Shown: positions 45,813-57,228, counted from the first letter of the stretch. The stretch is DNA of 64,000 nucleotides from Closterium sp. Naga37s-1 (GCA_947471745.1 CANJKZ010000509.1:518501-582500), one strand, 5' to 3'. The notes: a model not told the origin generated them from the letters alone. A program made the numbers and translations.

Positions 45813-46000
45813 AGTGGTATCAGAGGTGATTAAGGACCTTGTGGGGAGTCTACTGAAGTGTGAAGACCCTCCTAGACCCACCATGGCCTGTGGGCGTGCC
45901 TAAGTGGAGTTCTGGAGGTTGGATGTGACTTCCGCTAAGGGGAAACTCTGCCGAAATTTCGTTGGCGCTGACACTTGTGAAGATTGTGTGGATCTACATT
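45813..46000 (+). mobile_element. Truncated leader of a third copia copy
   Basis: Contains the primer site at 45815-45826 and leader sequence matching 34577-34764 up to gtggatctacatt; at 46001 it changes to cttgatcc and then the 16-bp minisatellite. The rest of the third element is gone. Confidence 0.92.
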
Positions 46001-46004
46001 CTTG

Positions 46005-49000
46005 ATCCTCTCATGCCTTCCCCCTCTCATGCCTTCCCCCTCTCATGCCTTCCCCCTCTCATGCCTTCCCCCTCTCATGCCTTCCCCCTCTCATGCCTTC
46101 CCCCTCTCATGCCTTCCCCCTCTCATGCCTTCCCCCTCTCATGCCTTCCCCCTCTCATGCCTTCCACCTCTCATGCCTTCCCCCTCTCATGCCTTCCCCC
46201 TCTCATGCCTTCCCCCTCTCATGCCTTCCCCCTCTCATGCCTTCCCCCTCTCATGCCTTCCCCCTCTCATGCCTTCCCCCTCTCATGCCTTCCCCCTCTC
46301 ATGCCTTCCCCCTCTCATGCCTTCCCCCTCTCATGCCTTCCCCCTCTCATGCCTTCCCCCTCTCATGCCTCCCCCCTCTCATGCCTCCCCCCTCTCATGC
46401 CTCCCCCCTCTCATGCCTTCCCCCTCTCATGCCTTCCCCCTCTCATGCCTTCCCCCTCTCATGCCTTCCCCCTCTCATGCCTTCCTCCTCTCATGCCTTC
46501 CCCGTCTCATGCCTTCCCCCTCTCATGCCTTCCCCCTCTCATGCCTTCCCCCTCTCATGCCTTCCCCCTCTCATGCCTTCCCCCTCTCATGCCTTCCCCC
46601 TCTCATGCCTTCCCCCTCTCATGCCTTCCCCCTCTCATGCCTTCCCCTCTCATGCCTTCCCCCTCTCATGCCTTCCCCCTCTCATGCCTTCCCCATCTCA
46701 TGCCTTCCCCCTCTCATGCCTTCCCCCTCTCATGCCTTCCCCCTCTCATGCCTTCCCCCTCTCATGCCTTCCCCCTCTCATGCCTTCCCCCTCTCATGCC
46801 TTCCCCCTCTCATGCCTTCCCCCTCTCATGCCTTCCCCCTCTCATGCCTTCCCCCTCTCATGCCTTCCCCCTCTCATGCCTTCCCCCTCTCATGCCTTCC
46901 CCCTCTCATGCCTTCCCCCTCTCATGCCTTCCCCCTCTCATGCCTTCCCCCTCTCATGCCTCCCCCCTCTTATGCCTTCCCCCTCTCATGCCTTCCCCCT
47001 CTCATGCCTTCCCCCTCTCATGCCTTCCCCCTCTCATGCCTTCCCCCTCTCATGCCTTCCCCCTCTCATGCCTCCCCCCTCTCATGCCTTCCCCCTCTCA
47101 TGCCTTCCCCCTCTCATGCCTTCCCCCTCTCATGCCTCCCCCCTCTCATGCCTCCCCCCTCTCATGCCTCCCTCCTCTCATGCCTCTCATGCCTTCCCCC
47201 TCTCATGCCTTCCCCGTCTCATGCCTTCCCCCTCTCATGCCTCCCCCCTCTCATGCCTTCCCCCTCTCATGCCTCCCCCCTCTCATGCCTCCCCCCTCTC
47301 ATGCCTTCCCCCTCTCATGCCTTCCCCCTCTCATGCCTTCCCCCTCTCATGCCTTCCCCCTCTCATGCCTTCCCCCTCTCATGCCTTCCCCCTCTCATGC
47401 CTTCCCCCTCTCATGCCTTCCCCCTCTCATGCCTTCCCCCTCTCATGCCTTCCCCCTCTCATGCCTTCCCCCTCTCATGCCTTCCCCCTCTCATGCCTTC
47501 CCCCTCTCATGCCTTCCCCCTCTCATGCCTTCCCCCTCTCATGCCTTCCCCCTCTCATGCCTTCCCCCTCTCATGCCTTCCCCCTCTCATGCCTTCCCCC
47601 TCTCATGCATTCCCCCTCGCATGCCTTCCTCCTCGCATGCCTTCCCCCTCTCATGCCTTCCCCCTCTCATGCCTTCCCCCTCGCATTCCTTCCCCCTCGC
47701 ATTCCTTCCCCCTCTCATGCCTTCCCCCTCTCATGCCTTCCCCCTCTCATGCCTTCCCCCTCTCATGCCTTCCCCCTCTCATGCCTTCCCTCTCTCATGC
47801 CTTCCCCCTCTCATGCCTCCCCCCTCTCATGCCTTCCCCCTCTCATGCCTTCCCCCTCTCATGCCTTCCCCCTCGCATGCCTTCCCCCTCGCATGCCTTC
47901 CCCCTCGCATGCCTTCCCCCTCTCATGCCTTCCCCCTCTCATGCCTTCCCCCTCTCATGCCTTCCCCCTCTCATGCCTTCCCTCTCTCATGCCTTCCCCC
48001 TCTCATGCCTCCCCCCTCTCATGCCTTCCCCCTCTCATGCCTTCCCCCTCTCATGCCTTCCCCCTCTCATGCCTTCCCCCTCTCATGCCTTCCCCCTCTC
48101 ATGCCTTCCCCCTCTCATGCCTTCCCCCTCTCATGCCTTCCCCCTCTCATGCCTTCCCCCTCTCATGCCTTCCCCCTCTCATGCCTTCCCCCTCTCATGC
48201 CTTCCCCCTCTCATGCCTTCCCCCTCTCATGCCTTCCCCCTCGCATGCCTTCCTCCTCGCATGCCTTCCCCCTCTCATGCCTTCCCCCTCTCATGCCTTC
48301 CCCCTCGCATTCCTTCCCCCTCGCATTCCTTCCCCCTCTCATGCCTTCCCCCTCTCATGTCTTCCCCCTCGCATGCCTTCCCACTCGCATGCCTTCCCCC
48401 TCGCATGCCTTCCCCCTCGCATGCCTTCCCCCTCTCATGCCTTCCCCCTCTCATGCCTTCCCCCTCTCATGCCTTCCCCCTCTCATGCCTTCCCCCTCTC
48501 ATGCCTTCCCCCTCTCATGCCTTCCCTCTCTCATGCCTTCCCCCTCTCATGCCTCCCCCCTCTCATGCCTTCCCCCTCTCATGCCTTCCCCCTCTCATGC
48601 CTTCCCCCTCTCATGCCTTCCCCCTCTCATGCCTTCCCCCTCTCATGCCTTCCCCCTCTCATGCCTTCCCCCTCTCATGCCTTCCCCCTCTCATGCCTTC
48701 CCCCTCTCATGCCTTCCCCCTCTCATGCCTTCCCCCTCTCATGCCTTCCCCCTCTCATGCCTTCCCCCTCTCATGCCTTCCCCCTCTCATGCCTTCCCCC
48801 TCTCATGCATTCCCCCTCGCATGCCTTCCTCCTCGCATGCCTTCCCCCTCTCATGCCTTCCCCCTCTCATGCCTTCCCCCTCGCATTCCTTCCCCCTCGC
48901 ATTCCTTCCCCCTCTCATGCCTTCCCCCTCTCATGCCTTCCCCCTCGCATGCCTTCCCCCTCGCATGCCTTCCCCCTCGCATGCCTTCCCCCTCGCATGC

Positions 49001-50528
49001 CTTCCCCCTCTCATGCCTTCCCCCTCTCATGCCTTCCCCCTCTCATGCCTTCCCCCTCTCATGCCTTCCCTCTCTCATGCCTTCCCCCTCTCATGCCTCC
49101 CCCCTCTCATGCCTTCCCCCTCTCATGCCTTCCCCCTCTCATGCCTCCCCCCTCTCATGCCTTCCCCCTCTCATGCCTTCCCCCTCTCATGCCTTCCCCC
49201 TCTCATGCCTTCCCCCTCTCATGCCTTCCCCCTCTCATGCCTTCCCCCTCTCATGCCTTCCCCCTCTCATGCCTTCCCCCTCTCATGCCTTCCCCCTCTC
49301 ATGCCTTCCCCCTCTCATGCCTTCCCCCTCTCATGCCTTCCCCCTCTCATGCCTTCCCCCTCTCATGCCTTCCCCCTCTCATGCCTTCCCCCTCTCATGC
49401 CTTCCCCCTCTCATGCATTCCCCCTCGCATGCCTTCCTCCTCGCATGCCTTCCCCCTCTCATGCCTTCCCCCTCTCATGCCTTCCCCCTCGCATTCCTTC
49501 CCCCTCGCATTCCTTCCCCCTCTCATGCCTTCCCCCTCTCATGCCTTCCCCCTCTCATGCCTTCCCCCTCGCATTCCTTCCCCCTCGCATTCCTTCCCCC
49601 TCTCATGCCTTCCCCCTCTCATGCCTTCCCCCTCGCATGCCTTCCCCCTCGCATGCCTTCCCCCTCGCATGCCTTCCCCCTCGCATGCCTTCCCCCTCTC
49701 ATGCCTTCCCCCTCTCATGCCTTCCCCCTCTCATGCCTTCCCTCTCTCATGCCTTCCCCCTCTCATGCCTCCCCCCTCTCATGCCTTCCCCCTCTCATGC
49801 CTTCCCTCTCTCATGCCTTCCCCCTCTCATGCCTTCCCCCTCTCATGCCTTCCCCCTCTCATGTCTTCCCCCTCTCATGCCTTCCCCCTCTCATGCCTTC
49901 CCCCTCTCATGCCTTCCCCCTCTCATGCCTTCCCCCTCTCATGCCTTCCCCCTCTCATGCCTTCCCCCTCTCATGCCTTCCCCCTCTCATGCCTTCCCCC
50001 TCTCATGCCTTCCCCCTCTCATGCCTTCCCCCTCTCATGCCTTCCCCCTCTCATGCCTTCCCCCTCTCATGCCTTCCCCCTCTCATGCCTTCCCCCTCTC
50101 ATGCCTTCCCCCTCTCATGCCTCCCCCTCTCATGCCTCCCCCCTCTCATGCCTCCCCCCTCTCATGCCTCCCCCCTCTCATGCCTCCCCCCTCTCATGCC
50201 TCCCCCCTCTCATGCCTCCCCCCTCTCATGCCTTCCCCCTCTCATGCCTTCCCCCTCTCATGCCTTCCCCCTCTCATGCCTTCCCCCTCTCATGCCTTCC
50301 CCCTCTCATGCCTTCCCCCTCTCATGCCTTCCCCCTCTCATGCCTTCCCCCTCTCATGCCTTCCCCCTCTCATGCCTTCCCCCTCTCATGCCTTCCCCCT
50401 CTCATGCCTTCCCCCTCTCATGCCTTCCCCCTCTCATGCCTTCCCCCTCTCATGCCTCCCCCCTCTCATGCCTTCCCCCTCTCATGCCTTCCCCCTCTCA
50501 TGCCTTCCCCCTCTCATGCCTCCCCCCC
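46005..50528 (+). repeat. 16-bp minisatellite, right array (about 283 copies) with higher-order structure
   Basis: Same unit as the left array. Variants tcgcatgcc, tcgcattcc, atgcatt, atgcctcccc and ttccctctc occur in a fixed order that repeats about every 576-624 bp; the marker tcgcatgccttcctcctcgc is at 47617, 48241, 48817 and 49425. Three overlapping forward ORFs (about 1,500-1,700 codons each) run the whole length and exist because the unit has no stop in any frame; one reads 16 residues (PSPSHAFPLSCLPPLM) per three units. No evidence they are translated. Confidence 0.97.
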
Positions 50529-50693
50529 AAATGTTTGACTGGCCTCACTTTGGCACCTCGGTCATTGACGTCTGGCTCCTCGCACTCTGGTGAGACCCGC
50601 GCCCCCTATCCAGAGCAGTGCGCACATTGCAGTGCAATCCAACGCAATTGTAAGGCTGGTCATGTCACAGATTTGGGCAGCTATGCACCCTGT

Positions 50694-50986
50694 GCGTGCC
50701 CACCTGCCTGTGCGTGCCCACCTGCCTGTGCGTGCCCACCTGCCTGTGCGTGCCCACCTGCCTGTTCGTGCCCACCTGCCTGTGCGTGCCCACCTGCCTG
50801 TGCGTGCCCACCTGCCTGTGCGTGCCCACCTGCCTGTGCGTGCCCACCTGCCTGTGCGTGCCCACCTGCCTGTGCGTGCCCACCTGCCTATGCGTGCCCA
50901 CCTGCCTGTGCGTGCCCACCTGCCTGTGCGTGCCCACCTGCCTATGTGTGCCCACCTGCCTGTGTGTGCCCACCTGCCTGTGCGTT
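50694..50986 (+). repeat. 18-bp minisatellite in the fucosyltransferase intron (about 16 copies)
   Basis: Unit tgtgcgtgcccacctgcc with sparse tatgcg, tgttcg and tgtgtg variants. Because 18 is a multiple of three each frame reads a fixed six-residue repeat. It lies 105 nt after the donor at 50590. Confidence 0.96.
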
Positions 50987-50998
50987 TCTCTCTGGCAG

Positions 50999-51069
50999 CG
51001 ACTCCTTTCTGGTGACGGAGGGATCAACACTGGGCATGGTGGCGGCGGGACTGGCGGGCGTGTTGTTTT
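50999..51069 (+). pseudogene. Truncated duplicate of the second fucosyltransferase exon
   Basis: From ctggcag|cgactcctttc the sequence copies the exon at 51161 for about 64 nt (DSFLVTEGSTLGMVAAGLAG) with three or four substitutions, including its acceptor, and then diverges to a stop at 51069-51071. Use of this copy would truncate the protein. Confidence 0.8.
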
Positions 51070-51340
51070 GAGGCGCCTCACAACATGCTCACCTGCCTGT
51101 GCGTGTCCCTCCACCCCTCTGCACGTTGTGCCCGCTTGCTTGTGCTCACTTGCCTGCCAGCGACTCGTTCCTGGTGACGGAGGGGTCAACACTAGGCATG
51201 GTGGCGGCGGGACTGGCGGGCGCCACGCCTTACATGATGAACGTCATGCTCGACACCTCCACCGGCCATGACTGGCGCTCCAATGGCCGCCCCGAGTGCC
51301 AGCTCGGTGGGCCGGAGCCGTGCCTCAAGACGCACCACGG

Positions 51341-51440
51341 GCACGCTCAGGTGGGGTGGACAGGGCAGGGCACTCGCAGGTGGGCAGGGCACTCGCAGGT
51401 GGGCAGGGCGGGGCACTCGCAGGTGGGCAGGGCATGCTTT
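51341..51440 (+). repeat. Tandem repeat of the 5' splice site after the second fucosyltransferase exon
   Basis: The exon end gcacgctcag|gtgggg is followed by three further copies of a 19-24-bp unit built on gggcactcgcaggtgggcag, each with its own cag|gtggg. Confidence 0.85.
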
Positions 51441-51847
51441 AGGCACGCACCATGTGATGGCTGCAGACACATACCATGCTGCCCAGTTCTTATGCTCTTC
51501 CTTTTCTCTGCACTTGTCTCCACCGCCCGCTGTCCTCTCCATTCCGTCGTTTGCATCTGCGATTCTTTGTACACGTGCCTTGTTTCCACTGGCCTGTCCT
51601 TTACTCCTTTGAAAGGGGTCCTTCCGCTGTTCTTCACGCACCGTGCCTGCCTTTCTCCCTCTGCACTTCCCGTCTCTGCTTGCCTCCGTCGCAGTGTTTC
51701 AGCTCCAATGGCTCTCACTACGGGCCTCCACTGCAACTGTGCCACGGGACAGGCAGAGGATTCACCCTTGTGCCACCTGAATCGCCCCCACTATTGTTCA
51801 AGGCATGGCTTCAAAGTGTCAGGGAGGACTCAGCAGCTGTCACATGA

Positions 51848-52065
51848 ATGAATGGATCTCACTTTACAACCAGTAGGCAATAGTGCCTCCCTTACTGTAC
51901 CTCTTAGGATTTGGAAATTTAATGCATGCAGTAGAAATTGAAGGACTGCCTGATTTATCAAGGCCTTCATTTTAATTTCCGCGTGAAATAGAGTGTATCC
52001 CTGTCACTATCCCTGTCCCTGCCCCCCATGCTCCCACCCCTGCTGTCCCACCCCATGCTCCCTTG
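51848..52065 (+). other. Sequence after the fucosyltransferase stop; nothing recognised
   Basis: A/T-richer than the surroundings, fitting a 3' untranslated region, and becoming C-rich after 52010. No RNA gene or further exon seen. Confidence 0.4.
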
Positions 52066-52320
52066 GTCCCCCATTCCTCAATCCGGTCCCCCATTCCTCA
52101 ATCCGGTCCCCCATTCCTCAATCCGGTCCCCCATTCCTCAATCCGGTCCCCCATTCCTCAATCCGGTCCCCCATTCCTCAATCCGGTCCCCCATTCCTCA
52201 ATCCGGTCCCCCATTCCTCTATCCGGTTCCCCATTCCTCTATCCGGTTCCCCATTCCTCAATCCGGTCCACCATTCCTCCTTCCGGTTCCCCATTCCTCT
52301 ATCCGGTTCCCCATTTCTAT
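52066..52320 (+). repeat. 20-bp minisatellite (about 13 copies)
   Basis: Unit cccccattcctcaatccggt; the right half has the variants ctatccggttcc and ccttccggttcc. ORFs of 120-170 codons across it are repeat artefacts. Confidence 0.95.
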
Positions 52321-52533
52321 CCCAACCTCCCCCCCTCCTCTGCCCACCCGCGTTTATTTGAAACTTCTTCCAAGCTTCCTGCACAAGTCTTCCAGCTCCC
52401 TCTGCCCAGTCAGAAATACCAACCTCGTCCTGGAGGCCAGATTATGCTGGGTCGGATCGGAATGATACAAATGGGCAGTGTGGCAGAGCACTCAACTGGA
52501 TGCAATGAGGGAAGAGAAAGGGAAAGGTTACAC
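52321..52533. other. Spacer; nothing recognised
   Basis: Unique-looking sequence between the 20-bp minisatellite and satellite B. No exon or RNA gene that I can support. Confidence 0.4.
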
Positions 52534-55500
52534 CCAAATTATGGGATCGGAAAGGTTATAACCAAGTGTTGTTGAAGTAGAAGGCTTAATCTAGTGAACA
52601 GACAAGAATATGATATTAACTGCATTTCTTAAAACATAAGTAATGCGCTGGTCAGTTTGGTCGGTATGCGCGCCTGTAGTGCAGGTACCATCTACGACTG
52701 GAATGCCAATATCTGCCAAATTACATGGATCTGATAGGTTAAAACATGGTAGGGGGTAGGGAATGGTAAAATTTAAAGGAAATGGGAATACATATGGTAT
52801 TCACTGTATTTGTACAGAGAGAATAATGCGTCGGCCGGTAAGGTCAGTATGAACGCTTGTGTGTAGGTACAAGGCGGAGCTCGAACTCTGAAATCTCCCA
52901 AACTATGTGGATCGTAAAGGTAATAACCTAGTGTTCTTGAAGTAGAAGGCCTAATCTAGTGGACTGGCAAGAATATGACACTAACTGCATCTCTACAAAC
53001 ATACGTAATGCGCTGGTCAGTTTGGTCGGTATGCACGTCTGTAGTGCAGGTACCATGTACGACTGGAATGTCTATATCTTCCAAATTGCATAGATCCGAT
53101 AGGTTAAAATATGGTAGGGGGGTGGGGAATGGTATCATTTAAAGTAAGTGGGAATACAGATGGTATTTGCTGTATTTGTACAGAAAGAATAATGTGTCGG
53201 CCGGTAAGGTCAGTATGCACGCTTGCGTGTAGGTACAAGGCGGAGCTGAAACTCTGAAATCTCCCAAATTATGTGGATCAAAAATGTTATAACCGAGTGT
53301 TGTTGAAGTAGAAGGCTTAATCTAGTGGACAGGCAAGAATATGGCACTAACTAAATCTCTACAAACATACGTAATGCGCTGGACAGTTTGGTCGGTATGC
53401 GCGCCTGTAGTGCAGGTACCATGTACGACTGAAATGTCTTTATCTGCCGAATTACATAGATCCGAGTTAAAACATGGTAGGGGGGTAAGAAAGGGTATCA
53501 TTTAAAGGAAATGGGAATACATACGGTACTTACTATATTTGTACGGAGATAAAAATGCGTCGGCCGGTAAGGTCAGGATGCACTCTTGTCTGTAGGTATA
53601 AGGCGGAACTGGAACTCTGAAATCTCCCAAACTATGTGGATCGGAAAAGGTTTTATCCTAGTTTTTTTGAAGTAGAAGGCCTAAACTAGTGGACATGCAA
53701 GAATATGGTACTAACTGCATATCTAGTGTTTTTGAAGTAGAAGGCCTAATCTAGTGGACATGCAAGTAATGCGCTGTTCAGTTTGGTCGGTATGCGCGCC
53801 GGTAGTGCAGGTACCATGTACGACTGGAATGTCTATATCTGCCAAATTACATAGATCCGATAGGTTAAAACATGGTAGGGGGGTGGGGAATGGTATTATC
53901 TAAAGGAAATGGGAATACTTATGGTATTCACTATATTTGTACAGAGAGAATAATACGTCGGCAGGTAAGGTCAGTATGCACGCTTGTGTGTAGGTACAAG
54001 GTGGAGCTGGAACTCTGAAATCTCCCAAATTATGTGGATCGAAAAGGTTATAACCAAGTGTTGTTGAAGTAGAAGTCCTAATCTAGTGAACTGACAAGAA
54101 TATGGTACTAACTGCATTTCTAGAAACATAAGTAATGCGCTCGTCAGTTTGGTCGGTATGCGCGCCAGCAGTGCAGGTACCATGTACGACTGGAATGTCA
54201 ATATTTGTCAAATTACATAGATCCGATAGGTTAAAACATGGTAGGGGGGTGGGGAATGGTATAATTTAAAGGAAATGGGAATACATATGGTATTCACTAT
54301 ATCTGTACAGAGAGAATAATGCGTCGGCTGGTCAGGTCAGTATGCAAGCTTATGTGTAGGTACAAGGCGGAGCTAGAACTCTGAAATCTCCCAAATTATG
54401 TGGATCGGAAAGGTTATAACCAAGTGTTGTTGAAATAGAACGCCTAATCTAGTGAACTGACATGAATATGATACTAACTGCATTTCTAGAAACATAAGTA
54501 ATGCGCTGGTCAGTTTAATCGGTATGCGCGCCTGTAGTGCAGGTACCATGAACGACTGGAATGTCTATATCTGCCAAATTACATAGATTCGATAGGTTAA
54601 AACATGGTAGGGGGGTGGGGAATTGTATAATTTGAAGTAAATGGGAATACATATGGTATTTCCTGTATTTGTACAGAAAGAATAATGCGTCGGCCGGTAA
54701 GGTCAGTATGCACGCTTGTGTATAGGTACAAGGCGGAGCTGGAACTCCGAAATCTCCCAAAGTATGTGGATCGGAAAGGTTATAACCTAGTGTTGTTGAA
54801 GTAGAAGGCCTAATCTAGTGGACTGGCAAGAATATGGCCATAACTGCATCTCTACAAACATACGTAATGCGCTGGTCCGTTTGGTCGGTATGCGCGCCTG
54901 TAGTGCAGGTACCATGTACGACAAAAATGTCATTATCTGCCAATTTACATAGATCCGATAGGTTAAACCATGGTAGGAGGGTGGGGAATGGTATCATTTA
55001 AAGGAAATGGGAAAACATATGGTATTCACTGTATTTGTACGGAGAGAATAATGTGTCGGCTGATAAGGTCAGGATGCACGCTTACGTGTAGGTACAAGGC
55101 GGAACTGGAACTCTGGAATCTCCCAAATTATGTGGATTGGAAAGGTTATAACCTAGTGTTGTTGAAGTAGAAGGCCTAATCTAGTGGACTAGCAAGAATA
55201 TGGCACTAACTGCATCTCTACAAACATACGTAATGCGCTGGTCAGTTTGGTCGGTATGCGAGCCTGTAGTGCAGATACCATGTACGACTAAAATGTCTTT
55301 ATCTGCCAAATTACATAAATCCGATAGGATAAAACATGGTAGGGGGGTGGGGAATGGTATCATTTAAAGGAAATGGGAAAACATATAATATTCACTGTAT
55401 TTGTACGGAGAGAATAATGTGTCGGCTGGTAAGGTCAGTATGCACGCTAGCGTGTAGGTACAAGGCGGAACTGGAACTCTGAAATCTCCCAAATTATGTG

Positions 55501-56423
55501 GATTTGAAAGGTTTTAACCTAGTGTTGTTGAAGTAGAAGGCCTAATCTAGTGGACTGGCAAGAATATGATAGTAACTGCATCTCTACAAACATGAGTAAT
55601 GCGCTGGTCAGTTTGGTCGCTTTGCGCGCCTGTAGTGCAGGTACCATGTACGACTGGAATGTCTATATCTGTCAAATTACATAGATCCGATAGGTTAAAA
55701 CATGGTCGGGGGGTGGGGAACGGTATAATTTAAAAGAAATGGGAATACATATAATATTCACTGTATTTGTACAGAGAGAATAATACGTCGGCTGATAAGG
55801 TCAGTATGCACGCTTATGTGTAGGTACAAGGCGGAGCTGGAACTCTGAAATCTCCCAAATGATGTGGATCGAAAAGGTTATAACCAAGTGTTGTTGAAGT
55901 AGAAAGCCTATTCTAGTGAACTGACATGAATATGGTACTAACTGCATTTCTAGAAACATAAGTAATGCGCTGGTCAGTTTGGTCGGTATGCGCGCCTGTA
56001 GTGCAGGTACCATGTATGACTGCAATGTCTATATCTGCCAAATTATATAGATCCGATAGGTTAAAACATGGTAGGGGGGTGGGGAATGGTATTATTTAAA
56101 GGAAATGGGAATACATACGGTATTCACTGTATTTGTACGGAGAGAAAATGCGTCAAGCCGGTAAGGTCAGTATGCACGCTTGTGTGTAGGTACAAGGCGG
56201 AGCTGGAACTCTAAAATCTCCCAAATGATGTGGATCGGAAAGGTTATAACCAAGTGAAGTAGAAGGCTTAATCTAGTGAACAGACAAGAATATGATATTA
56301 ACTGCATTTCTTAAAACATAAGTAATGCGATGGTCAGTTTGGTCGGTATGCGCGCCTGTAGTGCAGGTACCATGTACGACTGGAATGTCTATATCTGCCA
56401 AATTACATAGATCTGATAGGTTA
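52534..56423 (+). repeat. Satellite B: dimeric tandem array (about 365-bp dimer, 10-11 dimers)
   Basis: The landmark tgaagtagaaggc recurs near 52573, 52938, 53304, 53669, 54066, 54429, 54797, 55163, 55527 and 55895. The two monomers carry ggtcagtttggtcggtatgc and ggccggtaaggtcagtatgc respectively, both versions of the core shared with satellites A and C. Some dimers have internal short duplications (near 53720-53760). Recurrent 60-81-codon minus-strand ORFs are artefacts. Confidence 0.94.
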
Positions 56424-56499
56424 AGACAAATGGCTAAGCCAAATGGCTAAGCCAAATGGCTGAGACAAATGGCTATGCCAAATGGCTCAGCCAAATGGA
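56424..56499 (+). repeat. 13-bp repeat at the junction of satellites B and D
   Basis: About six copies of aaatggctaagcc with variants, between the end of a satellite B monomer and the first satellite D monomer. Confidence 0.88.
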
Positions 56500-57228
56500 A
56501 GCTAAAGCGGCGGGTTCGTCTGAAGTTATTAGGAGCTGGAAACTGACCGCAGTGTACTTATGACTGTGGCAAAGATGATCGTGCATGGCGGTCCATGATT
56601 TGAATAACTTCGCTTCACATTTTATACCGCTGCGGATTTCGCAGCTTTCTGGTCTCACGAACGCCCTTATAGGGGGGCGGTTCTTCTTGCGGCGGGCTCG
56701 TCCAAAGTTATTAGGAGCTGGAAACTGACTGCATGGTAGTTAGGACTGTGACAAAGATGATCGTGCATGGCGGTCCATGATTTGAATAACTTCGCTCCAC
56801 ATTTTATACCGGTGCGGATTTCGCAGCTTTCTGGTCTCACGAACGCCCTTATAGGGGGGCGGTTCTTCTTGCGGCGGGCTCGTCTAAAGTTATTAGGAGC
56901 TGGAAACTGAGCGCAGGGTACTTAGGACACTGGCAAAGATTATCGTGCATGGCGGTCCATGATTTGAATAACTTCGCTTCACATTTTATACCGCTGCGGA
57001 TTTCGCAGCTTTCTGGTCTCACGAACGCCCTTATAGGGGGGCGGTTCTTCTTGCGGCGGGCTTGTCCAAAGTTATTAGGAGCTGGAAACTGACCGCAGGG
57101 TACTTAGGACTGTGACAAAGACGATCGTGCATGGCGGTCCATGATTTGAATAACTTCGCTTCACATTTTATACCGGAGCGGATTTCGCAGCTTTCTGGTC
57201 TCACGAACGCCCTTATAGGGGGGCGGTT

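Larger units (their letters stand above)
33710..46000 (+). mobile_element. Tandem Ty1/copia array: LTR-internal-LTR-internal-LTR-partial leader (subfamily 2)
   Basis: Two full elements with a period of 5,618 bp share a middle LTR; a third LTR is followed by 188 bp of leader and then breaks at 46000/46001 into the 16-bp minisatellite. The left end sits directly in the same minisatellite. The two 1,490-codon ORFs are the same residue for residue, and the flanking DNA I compared is the same. Because the right end is truncated there is no second target duplication to compare. Confidence 0.95.
50534..51847 (+). pseudogene. GT37-type (xyloglucan/alpha-1,2-) fucosyltransferase, C-terminal part, three exons
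   Basis: Plant GT37 enzymes are Golgi fucosyltransferases that add fucose to cell-wall polymers. Exons read as ?-50589 (FDWPHFGTSVIDVWLLAL), 51161-51350 and 51695-51847; phases match (TG|C, then phase 0) and the donors are GTGAGA and GTGGGG. The joined protein has DVWLLALCDSFLVTEGST, then LGMVAAGLAGATPYM, then Cys-rich PECQLGGPEPCLK and a stop at 51845-51847. This resembles the family's conserved block of the type LLSLCD-LVTS-STFGYVAQGL followed by C-x-n-EPC. Family assignment is by memory of that motif only. Everything upstream is replaced by the 16-bp minisatellite, which has no AG in its unit and so supplies no acceptor; the gene is probably broken, unless more exons lie beyond the array. 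Confidence 0.55.

Noticed and set aside
45962..51071. Three overlapping 1,500-1,700-codon Pro/Ser/Leu-rich ORFs as giant proteins
   Set aside because: They follow from a 16-bp unit without stop codons in any forward frame; three frames cannot all be genes and there is no start context, splice signal or domain.
52956..56025. Recurrent 60-81-codon minus-strand ORFs in satellite B as a gene family
   Set aside because: They repeat with the dimer, have no consistent start context and are broken at random in neighbouring dimers.
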